Source: Candidatus Mycolicibacterium alkanivorans (lineage in GTDB: Bacteria > Actinomycetota > Actinomycetes > Mycobacteriales > Mycobacteriaceae). Taken from it: a stretch of 64,000 nucleotides of DNA. The notes under the pieces were generated by a model, which saw nothing but the letters and a program-made list of their open reading frames with translations, had not been told where the DNA came from and searched no databases. Positions 46,216 to 56,502 of the stretch are shown one piece after another; the first letter of the stretch is position 1, and each line of letters begins with the position of its first letter. Both the position numbers and the translations under genes were made by a program. The stretch covers positions 1,302,001 through 1,366,000 of the forward strand of contig NZ_JAIVFL010000001.1 of assembly GCF_022760805.1 (NCBI RefSeq). The letters are read 5' to 3'.

Positions 46216-47214
46216 ATGGACAGCCAGATCGACTCCACCGAATCCGCGGCACCGGCCCACCCGGCCGAGCCGTCGGAGGCGGTTGCCGCAATCCTGAACG
46301 GCGCCGCGGAGCAGGCCCGACAGGCCGTCATCGAGTTCAGCGGCGACACCGTCGGGGAGTACCTCGGTGTCGCGTACGAGGACGACACGGCGGCGACCCA
46401 CCGGTTCTTGGCGAAGATGCCCGGCTACCAGGGGTGGCAGTGGGCGGTCGTGGTGGCGGCCTACCTGGGCGCCGACCACGCCACGGTCAGCGAGGTGGTG
46501 CTGGTGCCGGGGCCGACCGCGCTACTGGCGCCGCCCTGGGTGCCGTGGGAGACCCGGGTCAAACCCGGCGACCTGAGCGCCGGTGACCTGCTGGCCCCGC
46601 CGGCCTACGACCCGCGGCTTGCACCGGGTTACACCGCGACCGGGGACCCGCTGGTCGACGACATCGCGGTCGAGGTCGGGCTGGGCCGCAAGCAGGTGCT
46701 CAGCACCTTCGGCCGCGACGACGCCGCGCAACGCTGGCACGACGGCGACCACGGTCCGGCTGCGCCGATGGCCCGCGCCACGAAGCGGGTCTGCCGCGAC
46801 TGCGGATTCATGGTGCCGCTCGGCGGCGCGCTCGGGGTGATGTTCGGTGTCTGCGCCAACGAGCTGTCCGCCGACGGACACGTCGTCGACTTCGAATACG
46901 GCTGTGGCGCGCATTCCGACACCCCGCCGCCGCCCGGCAGCGGCTCACCGGCCTACGACCCGTACGACGACGGCATGCTCGACGTGATCGAGGCGCCGGC
47001 CATCGAGGCAGTCGACGTGGTGGAGACCGTCGAGGCGGTCGACGACGTCGACGAGCCCGCCGTCGAGGCCGCCGAGTCGGAGACTCTCAGCTCTCCGTGC
47101 GCGTCCCCGAGCGCAGCGGGCCCAGCGACTTCATCAGCCGGCACTGAGGGCTCCACTTCGGAATGTTGCCCAGGTCCGAGATCAGACTCCAGACCTTGCT
47201 CACCGGAGCGTTGA
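46216..47214 (+). CDS. DUF3027 protein (Rv0877 type) with altered C terminus
   Basis: The core (ILNGAAEQARQAVIEFSGDT, GYLGV/EYLGVAYEDDTAATHRFL, VLVPGPTALLAPPWVPWETR, KPGDLSAGDLL, and CRDCGFMVPLGGALG with CANE and YGCGAH) contains a likely zinc site. The Rv0877-type core is about 262 residues, but this frame has 332: an acidic tail (VDVVETVEAVDDVDEPAVEA) continues into low-complexity sequence antisense to the SRPBCC fragment (47,087-47,251). That last part is probably not native, so the original stop was lost in a deletion. Function unknown; actinobacteria-specific. Confidence 0.8.
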   Translation: MDSQIDSTESAAPAHPAEPSEAVAAILNGAAEQARQAVIEFSGDTVGEYLGVAYEDDTAATHRFLAKMPGYQGWQWAVVVAAYLGADHATVSEVVLVPGPTALLAPPWVPWETRVKPGDLSAGDLLAPPAYDPRLAPGYTATGDPLVDDIAVEVGLGRKQVLSTFGRDDAAQRWHDGDHGPAAPMARATKRVCRDCGFMVPLGGALGVMFGVCANELSADGHVVDFEYGCGAHSDTPPPPGSGSPAYDPYDDGMLDVIEAPAIEAVDVVETVEAVDDVDEPAVEAAESETLSSPCASPSAAGPATSSAGTEGSTSECCPGPRSDSRPCSPER

Positions 47215-47251
47215 TCTCGATCTCTGCCCGCAAGAGGAGTGGTGCTGCCAT
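47087..47251 (-). pseudogene. N-terminal fragment of an SRPBCC-family protein
   Basis: ATG 47251 (GGAGAACCG upstream) encodes AAPLLLRAEIEINAPVSKVW, then SLISDLGNIPKWSPQC, which is the start of a START-like SRPBCC lipid/ligand-binding protein. The frame stops at residue 54 (RSGTRTES), whereas intact proteins run to about 150. It overlaps the 3' extension of the DUF3027 gene, so a tail-to-tail deletion probably removed the ends of both. Confidence 0.65.
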
Positions 47252-47290
47252 CGGTTCTCCTTGGCTGTTCGCGCACACTTGGATGGTGAT

Positions 47291-47581
47291 CTACCGTCCG
47301 CGCGGCTCGAGTCCAGTCTGCGCGCCCCGCGCGCCGCGCCGGGCGGCAGTCCGCTGCCACAGGAAAATCGACGTCCCGAGCACCCCGACACCGAGGCCGG
47401 CGATCACGATCGGACGCCACGTCTCCAGAGCCGGAACGACGAATGCCCCGATGGTGGCCAGCGCCCACAACGCGGCCCCGGTCACGATTACGGGCCACGG
47501 GTCGAGAAGTGCCGCCGGCAACTGCGGCGGCTCGGGCTCGTCCGCTGCCGGTGGGTTCGGCACGAGGGGGTCGGAAGGCAT
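47291..47581 (-). CDS. DUF2530-type small membrane protein (Rv0879c)
   Basis: The protein has 96 residues. A proline-rich N terminus (PNPPAADEPEPPQLPAALLD) leads to two transmembrane helices (WPVIVTGAALWALATIGAFV and WRPIVIAGLGVGVLGTSIFL) and a basic C terminus (RRGARGAQ). Function unknown. It occupies the Rv0879c position; the MarR gene Rv0880 that follows in M. tuberculosis is absent. Confidence 0.8.
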   Translation of the reverse strand: MPSDPLVPNPPAADEPEPPQLPAALLDPWPVIVTGAALWALATIGAFVVPALETWRPIVIAGLGVGVLGTSIFLWQRTAARRGARGAQTGLEPRGR

Positions 47582-47697
47582 TGCCGTCCAAGGTAACCGA
47601 TGGGGTGATCAGCGCGACGGGCGGTTCGGCAGTTGCACATTTCGGCCCGGGCGCGGCGCGCGGCGGACCTGATGACCGTGCTCGTCTACGAAGACGC

Positions 47698-48534
47698 GTG
47701 AGCGGCAAGGCTTTCGGCGCCCTCGACGTCATCGACATCCTCGACCCGGCTGACACCCGGGTCGACGACTTCCGTGACCTCAACAGCGTCGACCGCAGAC
47801 CCGATCTGCCCACCGGCAAGGGGCTGGTCATCGCCGAGGGCGTTCTGGTAGCCCAGCGGATGCTCGCTTCGCGGTTTCGGCCGCACGCCTTCTTCGGCAC
47901 CGAACGTCGGCTTCTGGAGCTGGCCGACGACCTCGCGGACGCCGGCGTTCCGTACTACCGCGCCTCGGCCGAGGTGATGGCCGAGGTGGTGGGTTTCCAC
48001 CTCAACCGGGGTGTGCTCGGTGCGGCACGGCGACCACCCGAGCTCACCGTGCCCGACGTACTGGCGGGTGCGCGCACCATTGCGGTGCTCGAAGGCGTGA
48101 ACGATCACGAGAACCTGGGCTCGATCTTCCGCAACGCCGCCGGGTTGGGCGTCGATGCGGTGATCTTCGGAGCCGGATGTGCAGACCCGCTGTACCGCCG
48201 CGCGGTGCGGGTGTCGATGGGCCATGCCCTGCTGGTGCCGTTCGCGGGAGCGCAGCAGTGGCCACAGGATCTGAACAGTCTGCGCGACAACGGCTTTCGG
48301 CTGCTGGCGATGACACCGAATCCGGCTGCGCAGACTCTGGCCGATGTGATGGACGGGTTGGCCGGCCAGAAGGTAGCGGTATTGGTGGGCGCCGAGGGCC
48401 CCGGGCTGACCGAGACGGCGATGCGGGCCAGCGATGCGCGGGTGCGCATTCCGATGGCGCGGGGCACCGACTCGCTCAACGTCGCGACCGCCGCAGCCCT
48501 AGCGTTCTACGAGCGGGCCCGGTCAGGGGATTAG
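47698..48534 (+). CDS. SpoU/TrmH-family RNA 2'-O-methyltransferase
   Basis: The protein has 278 residues from GTG 47698. The N-terminal substrate-binding part includes DFRDLNSVDRRPDLPTGKGL. The SPOUT knot shows VLEGVNDHENLGSIFRNAAG (motif 1), VLVGAEGPGLTETAM (motif 2) and VRIPMARGTDSLNVATAAAL (motif 3). It matches Rv0881. It methylates a ribose in rRNA or tRNA; the site is unknown. It is followed after 47 bp by the DUF2537 gene. Confidence 0.9.
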   Translation: MSGKAFGALDVIDILDPADTRVDDFRDLNSVDRRPDLPTGKGLVIAEGVLVAQRMLASRFRPHAFFGTERRLLELADDLADAGVPYYRASAEVMAEVVGFHLNRGVLGAARRPPELTVPDVLAGARTIAVLEGVNDHENLGSIFRNAAGLGVDAVIFGAGCADPLYRRAVRVSMGHALLVPFAGAQQWPQDLNSLRDNGFRLLAMTPNPAAQTLADVMDGLAGQKVAVLVGAEGPGLTETAMRASDARVRIPMARGTDSLNVATAAALAFYERARSGD

Positions 48535-48581
48535 GCCCGGTGGGCAGGAGCGAAGCGACCCGGGAATTAGGCTGTCTGACG

Positions 48582-48851
48582 ATGAGCGAGGAATCGACGC
48601 CGTGGGGGACCGGGCTGACGGTCGCGGGGATGGTCGCCGCCGTCATCGGCGCCGCCATCGTCGTGCTCAGCCTCGGGATGATCCGCGTTCACCCGTTGGT
48701 CGCCGTCGTGCTCAATCTGATTGCGGCGGGCGGGCTGGCTCCCACCCTGTGGGGGTGGCGCCGGGTTCCGGTGCGACGCTGGTTCGTCCTCGGGTCCGCG
48801 GTAGGGGTGGCCGGCGGCTGGATCGCCCTATTGGCGATCGCACTGCATTAG
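48582..48851 (+). CDS. DUF2537-type small membrane protein (Rv0882)
   Basis: The protein has 89 residues with three hydrophobic segments (LTVAGMVAAVIGAAIVVLSL, VAVVLNLIAAGGLAPTLWGW, FVLGSAVGVAGGWIALLAIA). Function unknown; its place between Rv0881- and Rv0883c-like genes matches Rv0882. Its 3' end lies 10 bp from the convergent sepH stop. Confidence 0.82.
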   Translation: MSEESTPWGTGLTVAGMVAAVIGAAIVVLSLGMIRVHPLVAVVLNLIAAGGLAPTLWGWRRVPVRRWFVLGSAVGVAGGWIALLAIALH

Positions 48852-48861
48852 CGCAGGCCGG

Positions 48862-49629
48862 TCAGCGCTCACCGCTGGAGCGCACGCCGAGCAGCACGTC
48901 TTCCCACGCCGGGACCGTCGGCCTGGCCTTGCCCCGCTTGGCGCGCACCGGAGGAGCCGGTTCCTCCTCGACCGGAGCCGGTATGGGGGCAGGCGGCTCC
49001 TCGAACTGCAGTTGCGCGACCGGGGCCACGGGCCGCAGCGGGCGCTCCAAGTCTGGGTCGATCAGCTCGCTCGCCGCGTCGTCGATGGCGGTGACGGTGC
49101 CGCCGTGGGCGCCGGGGGAGAAGCGGAAGTGCGCGACGTTGTCGGACAGGCCAGCCTGCCACGCCATCTGCACGGTCCAACGGCCGTCTTCGTTACGCCA
49201 GGCGTCCCACGACGTCGCCTCGGAGCTCAGCCCGCGGGCGGCCAGGGCACTGCTGATGCTCTCCAGCAGCGTCTTCACCGCAGGCCCGTCGGCGAGCACC
49301 GGATGGGCCGCGGTGGCCAGTTCGGCCGCGCGCTGACGTTCGAGGAGCACCGGGTGGGCGAAGCGCTCGACTTTGGTGATGTCCATGCCGGACGACTCGG
49401 CGACCTGTTCAACTGAGGCGCCCGCTCGGATCCGGGCCTGAATGTCTCTAGGGCGCAACACTGTTTTGACCTCGATGTCCCTCAGGGTCTGGCCCAGGGA
49501 CCGGTCGCCACGCGCCGCGGCGCGCAGTCGGTCGTCCACTGGCAAGCTGAACTTGTCAGCCGGGTCGCGCCCTTCGCAAATGATGTGCCTGCCGTCGACA
49601 TCGAGCCCGATCACCTTGAGTTCCCGCAT
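48862..49629 (-). CDS. sepH: Septation protein SepH (DUF3071)
   Basis: The protein has 255 residues. The N-terminal conserved domain (MRELKVIGLDVDGRHIICEG) and the helix-turn-helix ASVEQVAESSGMDITKVERF are hallmarks of SepH, which binds FtsZ and promotes Z-ring assembly in actinobacteria. The C-terminal half is Pro/Ala-rich and disordered. Corresponds to Rv0883c. It is transcribed toward Rv0882-like and located next to serC. Confidence 0.9.
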   Translation of the reverse strand: MRELKVIGLDVDGRHIICEGRDPADKFSLPVDDRLRAAARGDRSLGQTLRDIEVKTVLRPRDIQARIRAGASVEQVAESSGMDITKVERFAHPVLLERQRAAELATAAHPVLADGPAVKTLLESISSALAARGLSSEATSWDAWRNEDGRWTVQMAWQAGLSDNVAHFRFSPGAHGGTVTAIDDAASELIDPDLERPLRPVAPVAQLQFEEPPAPIPAPVEEEPAPPVRAKRGKARPTVPAWEDVLLGVRSSGER

Positions 49630-49711
49630 GCCGACCTCCTTCGTCGGGACTCTAACGCAGGGCGGCGAAAATAGCGGTTAAGACACGCTGGAGTTACACC
49701 CGACGGTCAGA

Positions 49712-50833
<1,122 letters not shown>

Positions 50834-50899
50834 TCAAGCCTAGGAGTCGGCGCGCCAACCCTGAAATCCAGGGCGTTCAGCAAAGCGGGAAACCGGGCC

Positions 50900-51049
50900 A
50901 TGGCCGGCGCCGACCGCCCGGCCGACAAGCAACAGCCGGTCGATCTGGCCGAGAAGAACGGCGCCGACCAGGACGTCATCGACGCCTTGGGTGATCTTCC
51001 CGACGGGCAGGTCAGCGGCCCGGACCAGGTGCAGAAGGCCGTCTTCTGA
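50900..51049 (+). CDS. Short DUF2795-like fragment or small protein
   Basis: A 49-codon frame from ATG 50900 encodes AEKNGADQDVIDALGDLPDG followed by QVSGPDQVQKAV, which resembles the end of the DUF2795 domain (AE.NGAD..V..AL..LPD....GP..V..A). Normal DUF2795 proteins are longer at the N terminus, so this may be a truncated gene or a real short variant. It lies divergent from serC and ends 3 bp before the convergent glyoxalase-like gene. Confidence 0.45.
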   Translation: MAGADRPADKQQPVDLAEKNGADQDVIDALGDLPDGQVSGPDQVQKAVF

Positions 51050-51052
51050 CGG

Positions 51053-51502
51053 TCACATCTGGCTGACGGCCTGCTGCATCTCCTCGAAGCTCACCTCACG
51101 CACCGGCTGCCCGAGCGACCACCGGTGGCCGAACGGATCCTGGACCATGCCGTAGCGGTCGCCCCAGAACTGGTCCTCGAGCGGCATCACCACCGTGGCG
51201 CCGGCATCCAGGGCCTGCTGGAAGCGGCTCTCCACATCGGTGACGGTGAGGTGGATCGAGACCGGTGTTCCGCCAAGGGCTTTCGGTGTCATCGACTTGC
51301 CGTCGGACATTTCCGGGAAATCGTCGGCGAGCATCACGATGGCACCGTCGATCTGGACGGCGCCGTGGACCAGCCTGCCGTCCGGGCCGGCGAGGCGACC
51401 GAGTTCGACGGCGCCGAACGCCTTGACGTAGAAGTCCATCGCCGCGTTCGCGTCGTCGACGACGAGGTGCGGGGACAGTGCAGGTTGAACAACGTTCGCC
51501 AT
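51053..51502 (-). CDS. VOC/glyoxalase-superfamily protein (PhnB-like, Rv0887c type)
   Basis: The protein has 149 residues with two beta-alpha-beta-beta-beta modules: LSPHLVVDDANAAMDFYVKA with VELGRLAGPDGRLVHGAVQI, and VTDVESRFQQALDAGATVVM with WGDRYGMVQDPFGHRWSLG. This is PhnB-like, with metal-ligand candidates His and Glu. The GAGG upstream supports ATG 51502. Function unknown; possible antibiotic/glyoxalase-like activity. Confidence 0.85.
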   Translation of the reverse strand: MANVVQPALSPHLVVDDANAAMDFYVKAFGAVELGRLAGPDGRLVHGAVQIDGAIVMLADDFPEMSDGKSMTPKALGGTPVSIHLTVTDVESRFQQALDAGATVVMPLEDQFWGDRYGMVQDPFGHRWSLGQPVREVSFEEMQQAVSQM

Positions 51503-51583
51503 GGGAGCCTCCTTGGGATTTGTGACGGCCCACTCGGGCCGCTACCCGTATAGACGCTCCGGTCGGCGACAAATCATCGGCGC

Positions 51584-52708
51584 CTACACCGGGGCGTGGG
51601 CGATCTCGTCCCAGCCCTCGACCTCCTGCGGCGTGCGGGGGGCGGGGCCGACGTAGATCGCCGACGGGCGCACGAGCTTGCCGAGGTTCTTCTGCTCCAT
51701 GATGTGGGCACACCAGCCGGCCGTGCGTCCGCAGGTGAACATCGCCGGCATCATCTTGCTGTTCACCTGGGCGAAGTCCAGGATCACGGCGGCCCAGAAC
51801 TCGACGTTGGTTTCGATCGCCCGGTCCGGGCGGCGCTCCCGCAGCTCGGCCAGCGCGGCCTGCTCCAGTTGGGCAGCCACCTCGTAGCGGGGCGCAGCGA
51901 GGCGCTTGGCGGTCGCTCTCAGCACCCGGGCCCGCGGATCCTCGGCCCGGTAGACCCGGTGGCCGAAGCCCATCAGCTTGTCCTTGCGGTCGAGGATGCC
52001 CTTGACCACGGCTCGAGCATCGCCGGTGCGCTCGGCCTCTTCGATCATCGGGATCACCCGGGCGGGTGCCCCGCCGTGCAGTGGGCCGCTCATCGCGCCG
52101 ATGGCACCGGAGAGCGCGGCAGCGACGTCGGCTCCGGTGGAGGCGATCACCCGTGCGGTGAACGTCGATGCATTCATGCCGTGTTCTGCCGCTGACACCC
52201 AGTAGGCATCGATCGCCTCGACGTGCCGCGGATCCGGCTCACCCTGCCAACGAGTCATGAAACGTTCTGTGACAGTGGAGCATTCGTCGATGATCCGCTG
52301 TGGAACGGCGGGCTGGTAGATCCCGCGTGCCGACTGCGCGACATATGACAGGGCCATCACCGAGGCCCGGGCCAGATGCTGGCGGGCGGTCTCGCCGTCG
52401 ATGTCCAGTAGCGGCCGATAGCCCCAAATCGGCGCCAGCATCGCCAGGCCGGCCTGCACGTCCACCCGGACGTCGCCGGTGCGGATCGGCAGCGGGAACG
52501 GCTCCGCCGGGGGCAGCCCGTCGCCGAAGCGGCCGTCGACCAGCAGCGCCCAGACGTCACCGAATGTGACGCGGTTGGCGACCAGATCCTCGATGTCCAC
52601 GCCGCGATACCGCAGCGCGCCGCCGTCCCTGTCCGGCTCGGCGATCTCGGTGGTGAACGCCACCACGCCTTCCAGGCCGGGCGTGAAGTCTTCCGGTACC
52701 GGGGTCAT
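51584..52708 (-). CDS. citA: Citrate synthase 2 (CitA)
   Basis: The protein has 374 residues. [68 protein letters not shown], and the catalytic His in [18 protein letters not shown], with an Asp near the end ([11 protein letters not shown]). This is the divergent short citrate synthase found with gltA2 in mycobacteria (Rv0889c). It condenses oxaloacetate and acetyl-CoA. It is about 1.0 kb from gltA2 on the opposite strand. Confidence 0.92.
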   Translation of the reverse strand: MTPVPEDFTPGLEGVVAFTTEIAEPDRDGGALRYRGVDIEDLVANRVTFGDVWALLVDGRFGDGLPPAEPFPLPIRTGDVRVDVQAGLAMLAPIWGYRPLLDIDGETARQHLARASVMALSYVAQSARGIYQPAVPQRIIDECSTVTERFMTRWQGEPDPRHVEAIDAYWVSAAEHGMNASTFTARVIASTGADVAAALSGAIGAMSGPLHGGAPARVIPMIEEAERTGDARAVVKGILDRKDKLMGFGHRVYRAEDPRARVLRATAKRLAAPRYEVAAQLEQAALAELRERRPDRAIETNVEFWAAVILDFAQVNSKMMPAMFTCGRTAGWCAHIMEQKNLGKLVRPSAIYVGPAPRTPQEVEGWDEIAHAPV

Positions 52709-52771
52709 GAGTGGATTCTTTCATTCGCCTGCGCCCGTGTCTCTACCGGCCGGTTACCGGCGGCGTACCGT

Positions 52772-53437
52772 ATGCCCGTGGAGTTCCCAGCAGGTGATCG
52801 CCTCGTGGCGATGCGAGTGGAGTACGGCTCGGTCGAGCAGGACGGCAGCAGCGACCTCGACGTCGACTGGCTGGCCGACGGCTGGCTTGCGTTGCTGCAC
52901 AGGTGGATTGCCGACGCAGAAGAGGGTGGCGTAGCGGAGCCCAACGCGATGGTGCTGGCGACAGTCGAGGACGGCAAGCCGGTCAGCCGAAGCGTGCTGT
53001 GCAAGAGCGTCGACGAGGCCGGCATCACCTTCTACACCAACTACGACTCCGCCAAGGGCGCCGAGCTGGCCGCCACCCCGTATGCGTCGGTGACGTTCCC
53101 GTGGTTTGCCCTCGGCCGGCAGGTGCACATCCGCGGCGCGGTCACCAAGGTGCGCCCGGAGGAGACCGCCGAGTACTGGGCCAACCGGCCGCGGGGCTCC
53201 CAGCTGGGGGCGTGGGCATCGGACCAGTCCCGCCCGATCGCCTCGCGGGCAGAGCTGCTGGCCAAGCTGGCCGACGTGACCGAGCGCTTCGCCGCCGACG
53301 AGCAGGTGCCCGTGCCGCCGCACTGGGGCGGCTACCGCATCGCGCCCGAGGTCGTCGAGTTCTGGCAGGGCCGGGAGAACCGGATCCACAACCGGATTCG
53401 AGTAGTGCGCGACCGTATCGTGCGGCTGCAGCCCTAA
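52772..53437 (+). CDS. pdxH: Pyridoxine/pyridoxamine 5'-phosphate oxidase
   Basis: The protein has 221 residues. [20 protein letters not shown] (FMN binding), [51 protein letters not shown] and the PNPOx C-terminal dimer region [20 protein letters not shown]. It oxidises PNP/PMP to pyridoxal phosphate with FMN and O2. ATG 52772 was chosen. It is divergent from citA over a 63-bp gap and followed by a 297-bp stretch before gltA2. Confidence 0.93.
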   Translation: MPVEFPAGDRLVAMRVEYGSVEQDGSSDLDVDWLADGWLALLHRWIADAEEGGVAEPNAMVLATVEDGKPVSRSVLCKSVDEAGITFYTNYDSAKGAELAATPYASVTFPWFALGRQVHIRGAVTKVRPEETAEYWANRPRGSQLGAWASDQSRPIASRAELLAKLADVTERFAADEQVPVPPHWGGYRIAPEVVEFWQGRENRIHNRIRVVRDRIVRLQP

Positions 53438-53734
53438 CTGTGCTGCGGCGACTCGTCGCCCGTCCAGCTCTACGCACGCTGCGCATCGTGTTCGACACCT
53501 GGGGCGGTGCCGATGGGATGCGCGTGCGAGGGGCTCGGTGCGCCCGGCGCGCCGCCGATCGAAGTGGAGGTCCTGTGCGAGCGGATCGAGTCCGCGTATG
53601 CGATGTTTGCCCGGCTGTGGACTCCCTGGCACACCCCCGGCCAGACCCGCGCAAGCGAGTAGGCAGAATAACGACTACCTTCACCTAGTACGGACTTGCC
53701 TTAGCAGGAGTCGAAGACCGCAGAAGGGGTTCTT
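53438..53734. other. Intergenic stretch upstream of gltA2
   Basis: It holds a possible short ORF (53,513-53,662) and the gltA2 promoter. The sequence AGCAGGAG and AGAAGGGG before GTG 53735 provide the ribosome-binding site. Nothing else is seen. Confidence 0.4.
53513..53662 (+). CDS. Possible small Cys-containing protein
   Basis: A 49-codon frame starts MGCACEGLGAPGAPPIEVEV and continues LCERIESAYAMFARLWTPWH. It has protein-like composition and no rare patterns, with CAC and a further Cys. Its location between pdxH and gltA2 would suit a co-transcribed small gene, but no family is recognised and it may be chance. Confidence 0.3.
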   Translation: MGCACEGLGAPGAPPIEVEVLCERIESAYAMFARLWTPWHTPGQTRASE

Positions 53735-55027
53735 GTGGCCGCAACCGACGACAACGCCACCCTGAAGTATCCGGGCGGCGAGTTGGACCTGGCGATCGTC
53801 CATGCGACGGAGGGGTCCGACGGGATCGCGCTGGGACCGCTGCTGTCCGAGACCGGCTACACGACCTTTGACCAGGGCTTCGTCAATACGGCGTCGACCA
53901 AGAGCGCCATCACCTACATCGACGGTGACGCCGGCATCCTGCGCTACCGGGGCATCCCGATCGAGCAGCTCGCCGAGAAGTCCACCTTCATCGAGGTGAG
54001 CTACCTGCTGATCTACGGCGAGCTGCCCACCGCCGAGCAGCTCGAGGCGTTCACCACCCAGATCCAGCGGCACACCCTGCTGCACGAGGACCTCAAGCGG
54101 TTCTTTGACGGCTTCCCGCGCAACGCCCATCCGATGCCGGTGTTGTCCAGCGCGGTCAATGCGCTCTCGGCCTACTACCAGGACTCGCTGGACCCGCTGG
54201 ACAACAAGCAGGTGGAGCTCGCGACGATCCGGCTGCTGGCCAAGCTGCCGACCATCGCCGCCTACGCCTACAAGAAGTCGGTGGGCCAGCCCTTCCTGTA
54301 TCCGGACAACTCGCTGACCCTGGTCGAGAACTTCCTGCGGATGACGTTCGGTTTCCCGGCCGAGCCGTACGAGGTCGACCCGGAGATCGTACGCGCCCTG
54401 GACATGTTGTTGATCCTGCACGCCGACCATGAGCAGAACTGCTCGACCTCCACGGTGCGGCTGGTCGGTTCGTCGCAGGCCAACCTGTTCACTTCGATCT
54501 CGGGTGGTATCAACGCGCTGTGGGGCCCGCTGCACGGCGGCGCCAACCAGGCCGTGCTGGAGATGCTGGAGAAGATCCGTCTCGAGGGCGGCGACGTCCG
54601 CGAGTTCGTCCGCAAGGTCAAGAACCGCGAGGACGGCGTGAAGCTGATGGGCTTCGGCCACCGGGTCTACAAGAACTACGACCCGCGGGCGCGCATCGTC
54701 AAGGAGCAGGCCGACAAGATCCTCGGCAAGCTCGGCGGCGACGACGAGCTGCTCGACATCGCCAAGGCGCTGGAGGAGATCGCGCTCACCGACAACTTCT
54801 TCGTCGAGCGCAAGCTCTACCCGAACGTCGACTACTACACCGGCGTGATCTACCGGGCGATGGGCTTCCCGACCCGGATGTTCACCGTGCTGTTCGCGCT
54901 GGGCCGGCTGCCCGGCTGGATCGCGCACTGGCGGGAGATGCACGAGGAGCCCAACAAGATCGGGCGCCCGCGGCAGATCTACATCGGCTACGGCGAGCGC
55001 GACTACGTCACCATCGACGGCCGCTGA
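53735..55027 (+). CDS. gltA2: Citrate synthase I (type II, hexameric class)
   Basis: The protein has 430 residues. [40 protein letters not shown], the catalytic His in [36 protein letters not shown] and Asp in [20 protein letters not shown] region. This is the main TCA-cycle citrate synthase (Rv0896). GTG start with AGAAGGGG upstream. A hairpin 16 bp downstream (55,043-55,071) is the probable terminator. Confidence 0.95.
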   Translation: MAATDDNATLKYPGGELDLAIVHATEGSDGIALGPLLSETGYTTFDQGFVNTASTKSAITYIDGDAGILRYRGIPIEQLAEKSTFIEVSYLLIYGELPTAEQLEAFTTQIQRHTLLHEDLKRFFDGFPRNAHPMPVLSSAVNALSAYYQDSLDPLDNKQVELATIRLLAKLPTIAAYAYKKSVGQPFLYPDNSLTLVENFLRMTFGFPAEPYEVDPEIVRALDMLLILHADHEQNCSTSTVRLVGSSQANLFTSISGGINALWGPLHGGANQAVLEMLEKIRLEGGDVREFVRKVKNREDGVKLMGFGHRVYKNYDPRARIVKEQADKILGKLGGDDELLDIAKALEEIALTDNFFVERKLYPNVDYYTGVIYRAMGFPTRMFTVLFALGRLPGWIAHWREMHEEPNKIGRPRQIYIGYGERDYVTIDGR

Positions 55028-55042
55028 CTTTGGGTGCGCGCC

Positions 55043-55071
55043 GAGCGTCACTCCACTCCGGAGCGACGCTC
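55043..55071 (+). terminator. Terminator-like hairpin after gltA2
   Basis: GAGCGTC pairs with GACGCTC, with an inner CTCC-GGAG extension, making an 11-bp GC-rich stem with a 5-base loop and single unpaired bases. There is no T-run, as is common for mycobacterial terminators. Confidence 0.55.
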
Positions 55072-55143
55072 GACTTCACTTCCGCTGCACGGCCATTGGC
55101 CGCCACCATCGACGCTGCCTCCAATGTGCCCGATGCGTGCGCG

Positions 55144-56463
55144 TCAAAACGACGAAGCCAGCACAGCGGCGAACTCCGTGCAGAACCAGTCGACGTCGGA
55201 ATCGGAGAACACCAGCGGCGGCCGGATCTTCAACACGTTGCCGTCGTGGCCGCACACCGAGATCAGCACCCGGCGCTCCCGCATGGCGTTGACCACCGCA
55301 CGCGCGGCGGCACGATCGGGTTCCCCTGTGTCGCTGATGATTTCGACACCGATATAGAGCCCGGCTCCGCGCACATCCCCGATTCTGGGGTGATCGCCGG
55401 CCAGTGCCGCCAGGTCGTCGCGCAGCTGACCGCCGACCTCGGCCGCGTTGACCAACAGCTTCTCGTCCTCGAGGACGTCGAGTACGGCCGCAGCGGCGGC
55501 CACGGTCACCGGGTTGCCGCCGAAGGTGTTGAAGTAGGGGACACCGTTGGCGAACGCCTCGAGCACCTCCGATCGGGCGGCCATCGCCGCGATCGGCAGC
55601 CCGTTGCCCATCGGCTTGCCCATGGTGACGAGGTCCGGTACCACGCCGTGGCGCAGGAATCCCCACATCGCCGCACCCGTGCGGGCGAAGCCGGGTTGAA
55701 CCTCGTCGGCGATGAACACCCCGCCGGCCCGGCGCACCAGCTCGACCGCCGGCGCGAGCACTGACGGGTCGGCGTAGATGCCGTCGGAGGAGAAGATGGT
55801 GTCCACGATCAGGCAGCTCACCCCGTTGCCTGCGGCCTGCAGGTCCTCGATCGCCGCGCCGACGTCGGTGGCGAACCGGCCGGCCAGTTCCTCGGTGGCG
55901 GTCCGGTAGCTGTCCGGCGGTGGGACTGCGCGCACATGTGGACCCATCGAGGTCGCCCCGCCGATCGACGGCGAGATCGCCGTCACCGCAGCGGTGTTGC
56001 CGTGGTAGGCGTCGGTCGTGATGATCACACCCGTTGCGCCGGTGTGAGTTTCGGCCACCCGAAGGGCGAGGTCGTTGACCTCGGAGCCGGTGCAGGCGTA
56101 CATCACCTGGCCGATCTCGTCGGGCATGGTGGCCAGTAGGCGCTCGCTGTAGTCGACGATGCCGTTGTGCAGGTAACGCGTGTGGGTGTTCAGGGTGGCC
56201 AGTTGCCGGCCGACGGACTCGACCACGTGCGGGTGGCAGTGGCCGACACTGGCGACGTTGTTGTAGGCGTCCAGGTAGCAGGCGCCGTCGGCGTCGTAAA
56301 GGCGGGTGCCCACACCGCGAACCAGATGAACAGGCCGTTCGTAGAACAACCGGTAGGACCGCCCGAGCATGCGCTCGCGGGCCGCGATCAACGATTCGGT
56401 GGCGGGATCGAGTGGCTGATCCGGGGAGTAGCTATTGGAGTCCATGATGTTCGAGAAACCCAT
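55144..56463 (-). CDS. Class III aminotransferase, probable amino-alcohol-phosphate phospho-lyase
   Basis: The protein has 439 residues. The sequences YLDAYNNVASVGHCHPHVVE, CTGSEVNDLALRVAETHTGA, TDAYHGNTAAVTAISPS, DTIFSSDGIYADPSVLAPAV, IADEVQPGFARTG, the PLP lysine in TMGKPMGNGLP, and KIRPPLVFS resemble the AGXT2L family that includes ethanolamine-phosphate phospho-lyase and 5-phosphohydroxylysine phospho-lyase, rather than standard omega-aminotransferases. It lies 39 bp downstream of a permease on the same strand, and an APH-type kinase is divergent. I infer a phospho-lyase; an ordinary aminotransferase remains possible. Confidence 0.85.
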   Translation of the reverse strand: MGFSNIMDSNSYSPDQPLDPATESLIAARERMLGRSYRLFYERPVHLVRGVGTRLYDADGACYLDAYNNVASVGHCHPHVVESVGRQLATLNTHTRYLHNGIVDYSERLLATMPDEIGQVMYACTGSEVNDLALRVAETHTGATGVIITTDAYHGNTAAVTAISPSIGGATSMGPHVRAVPPPDSYRTATEELAGRFATDVGAAIEDLQAAGNGVSCLIVDTIFSSDGIYADPSVLAPAVELVRRAGGVFIADEVQPGFARTGAAMWGFLRHGVVPDLVTMGKPMGNGLPIAAMAARSEVLEAFANGVPYFNTFGGNPVTVAAAAAVLDVLEDEKLLVNAAEVGGQLRDDLAALAGDHPRIGDVRGAGLYIGVEIISDTGEPDRAAARAVVNAMRERRVLISVCGHDGNVLKIRPPLVFSDSDVDWFCTEFAAVLASSF

Positions 56464-56502
56464 ATCGCTACTCTTTCACCTCGTTGATCGCGGCCCGTGC
56501 AC

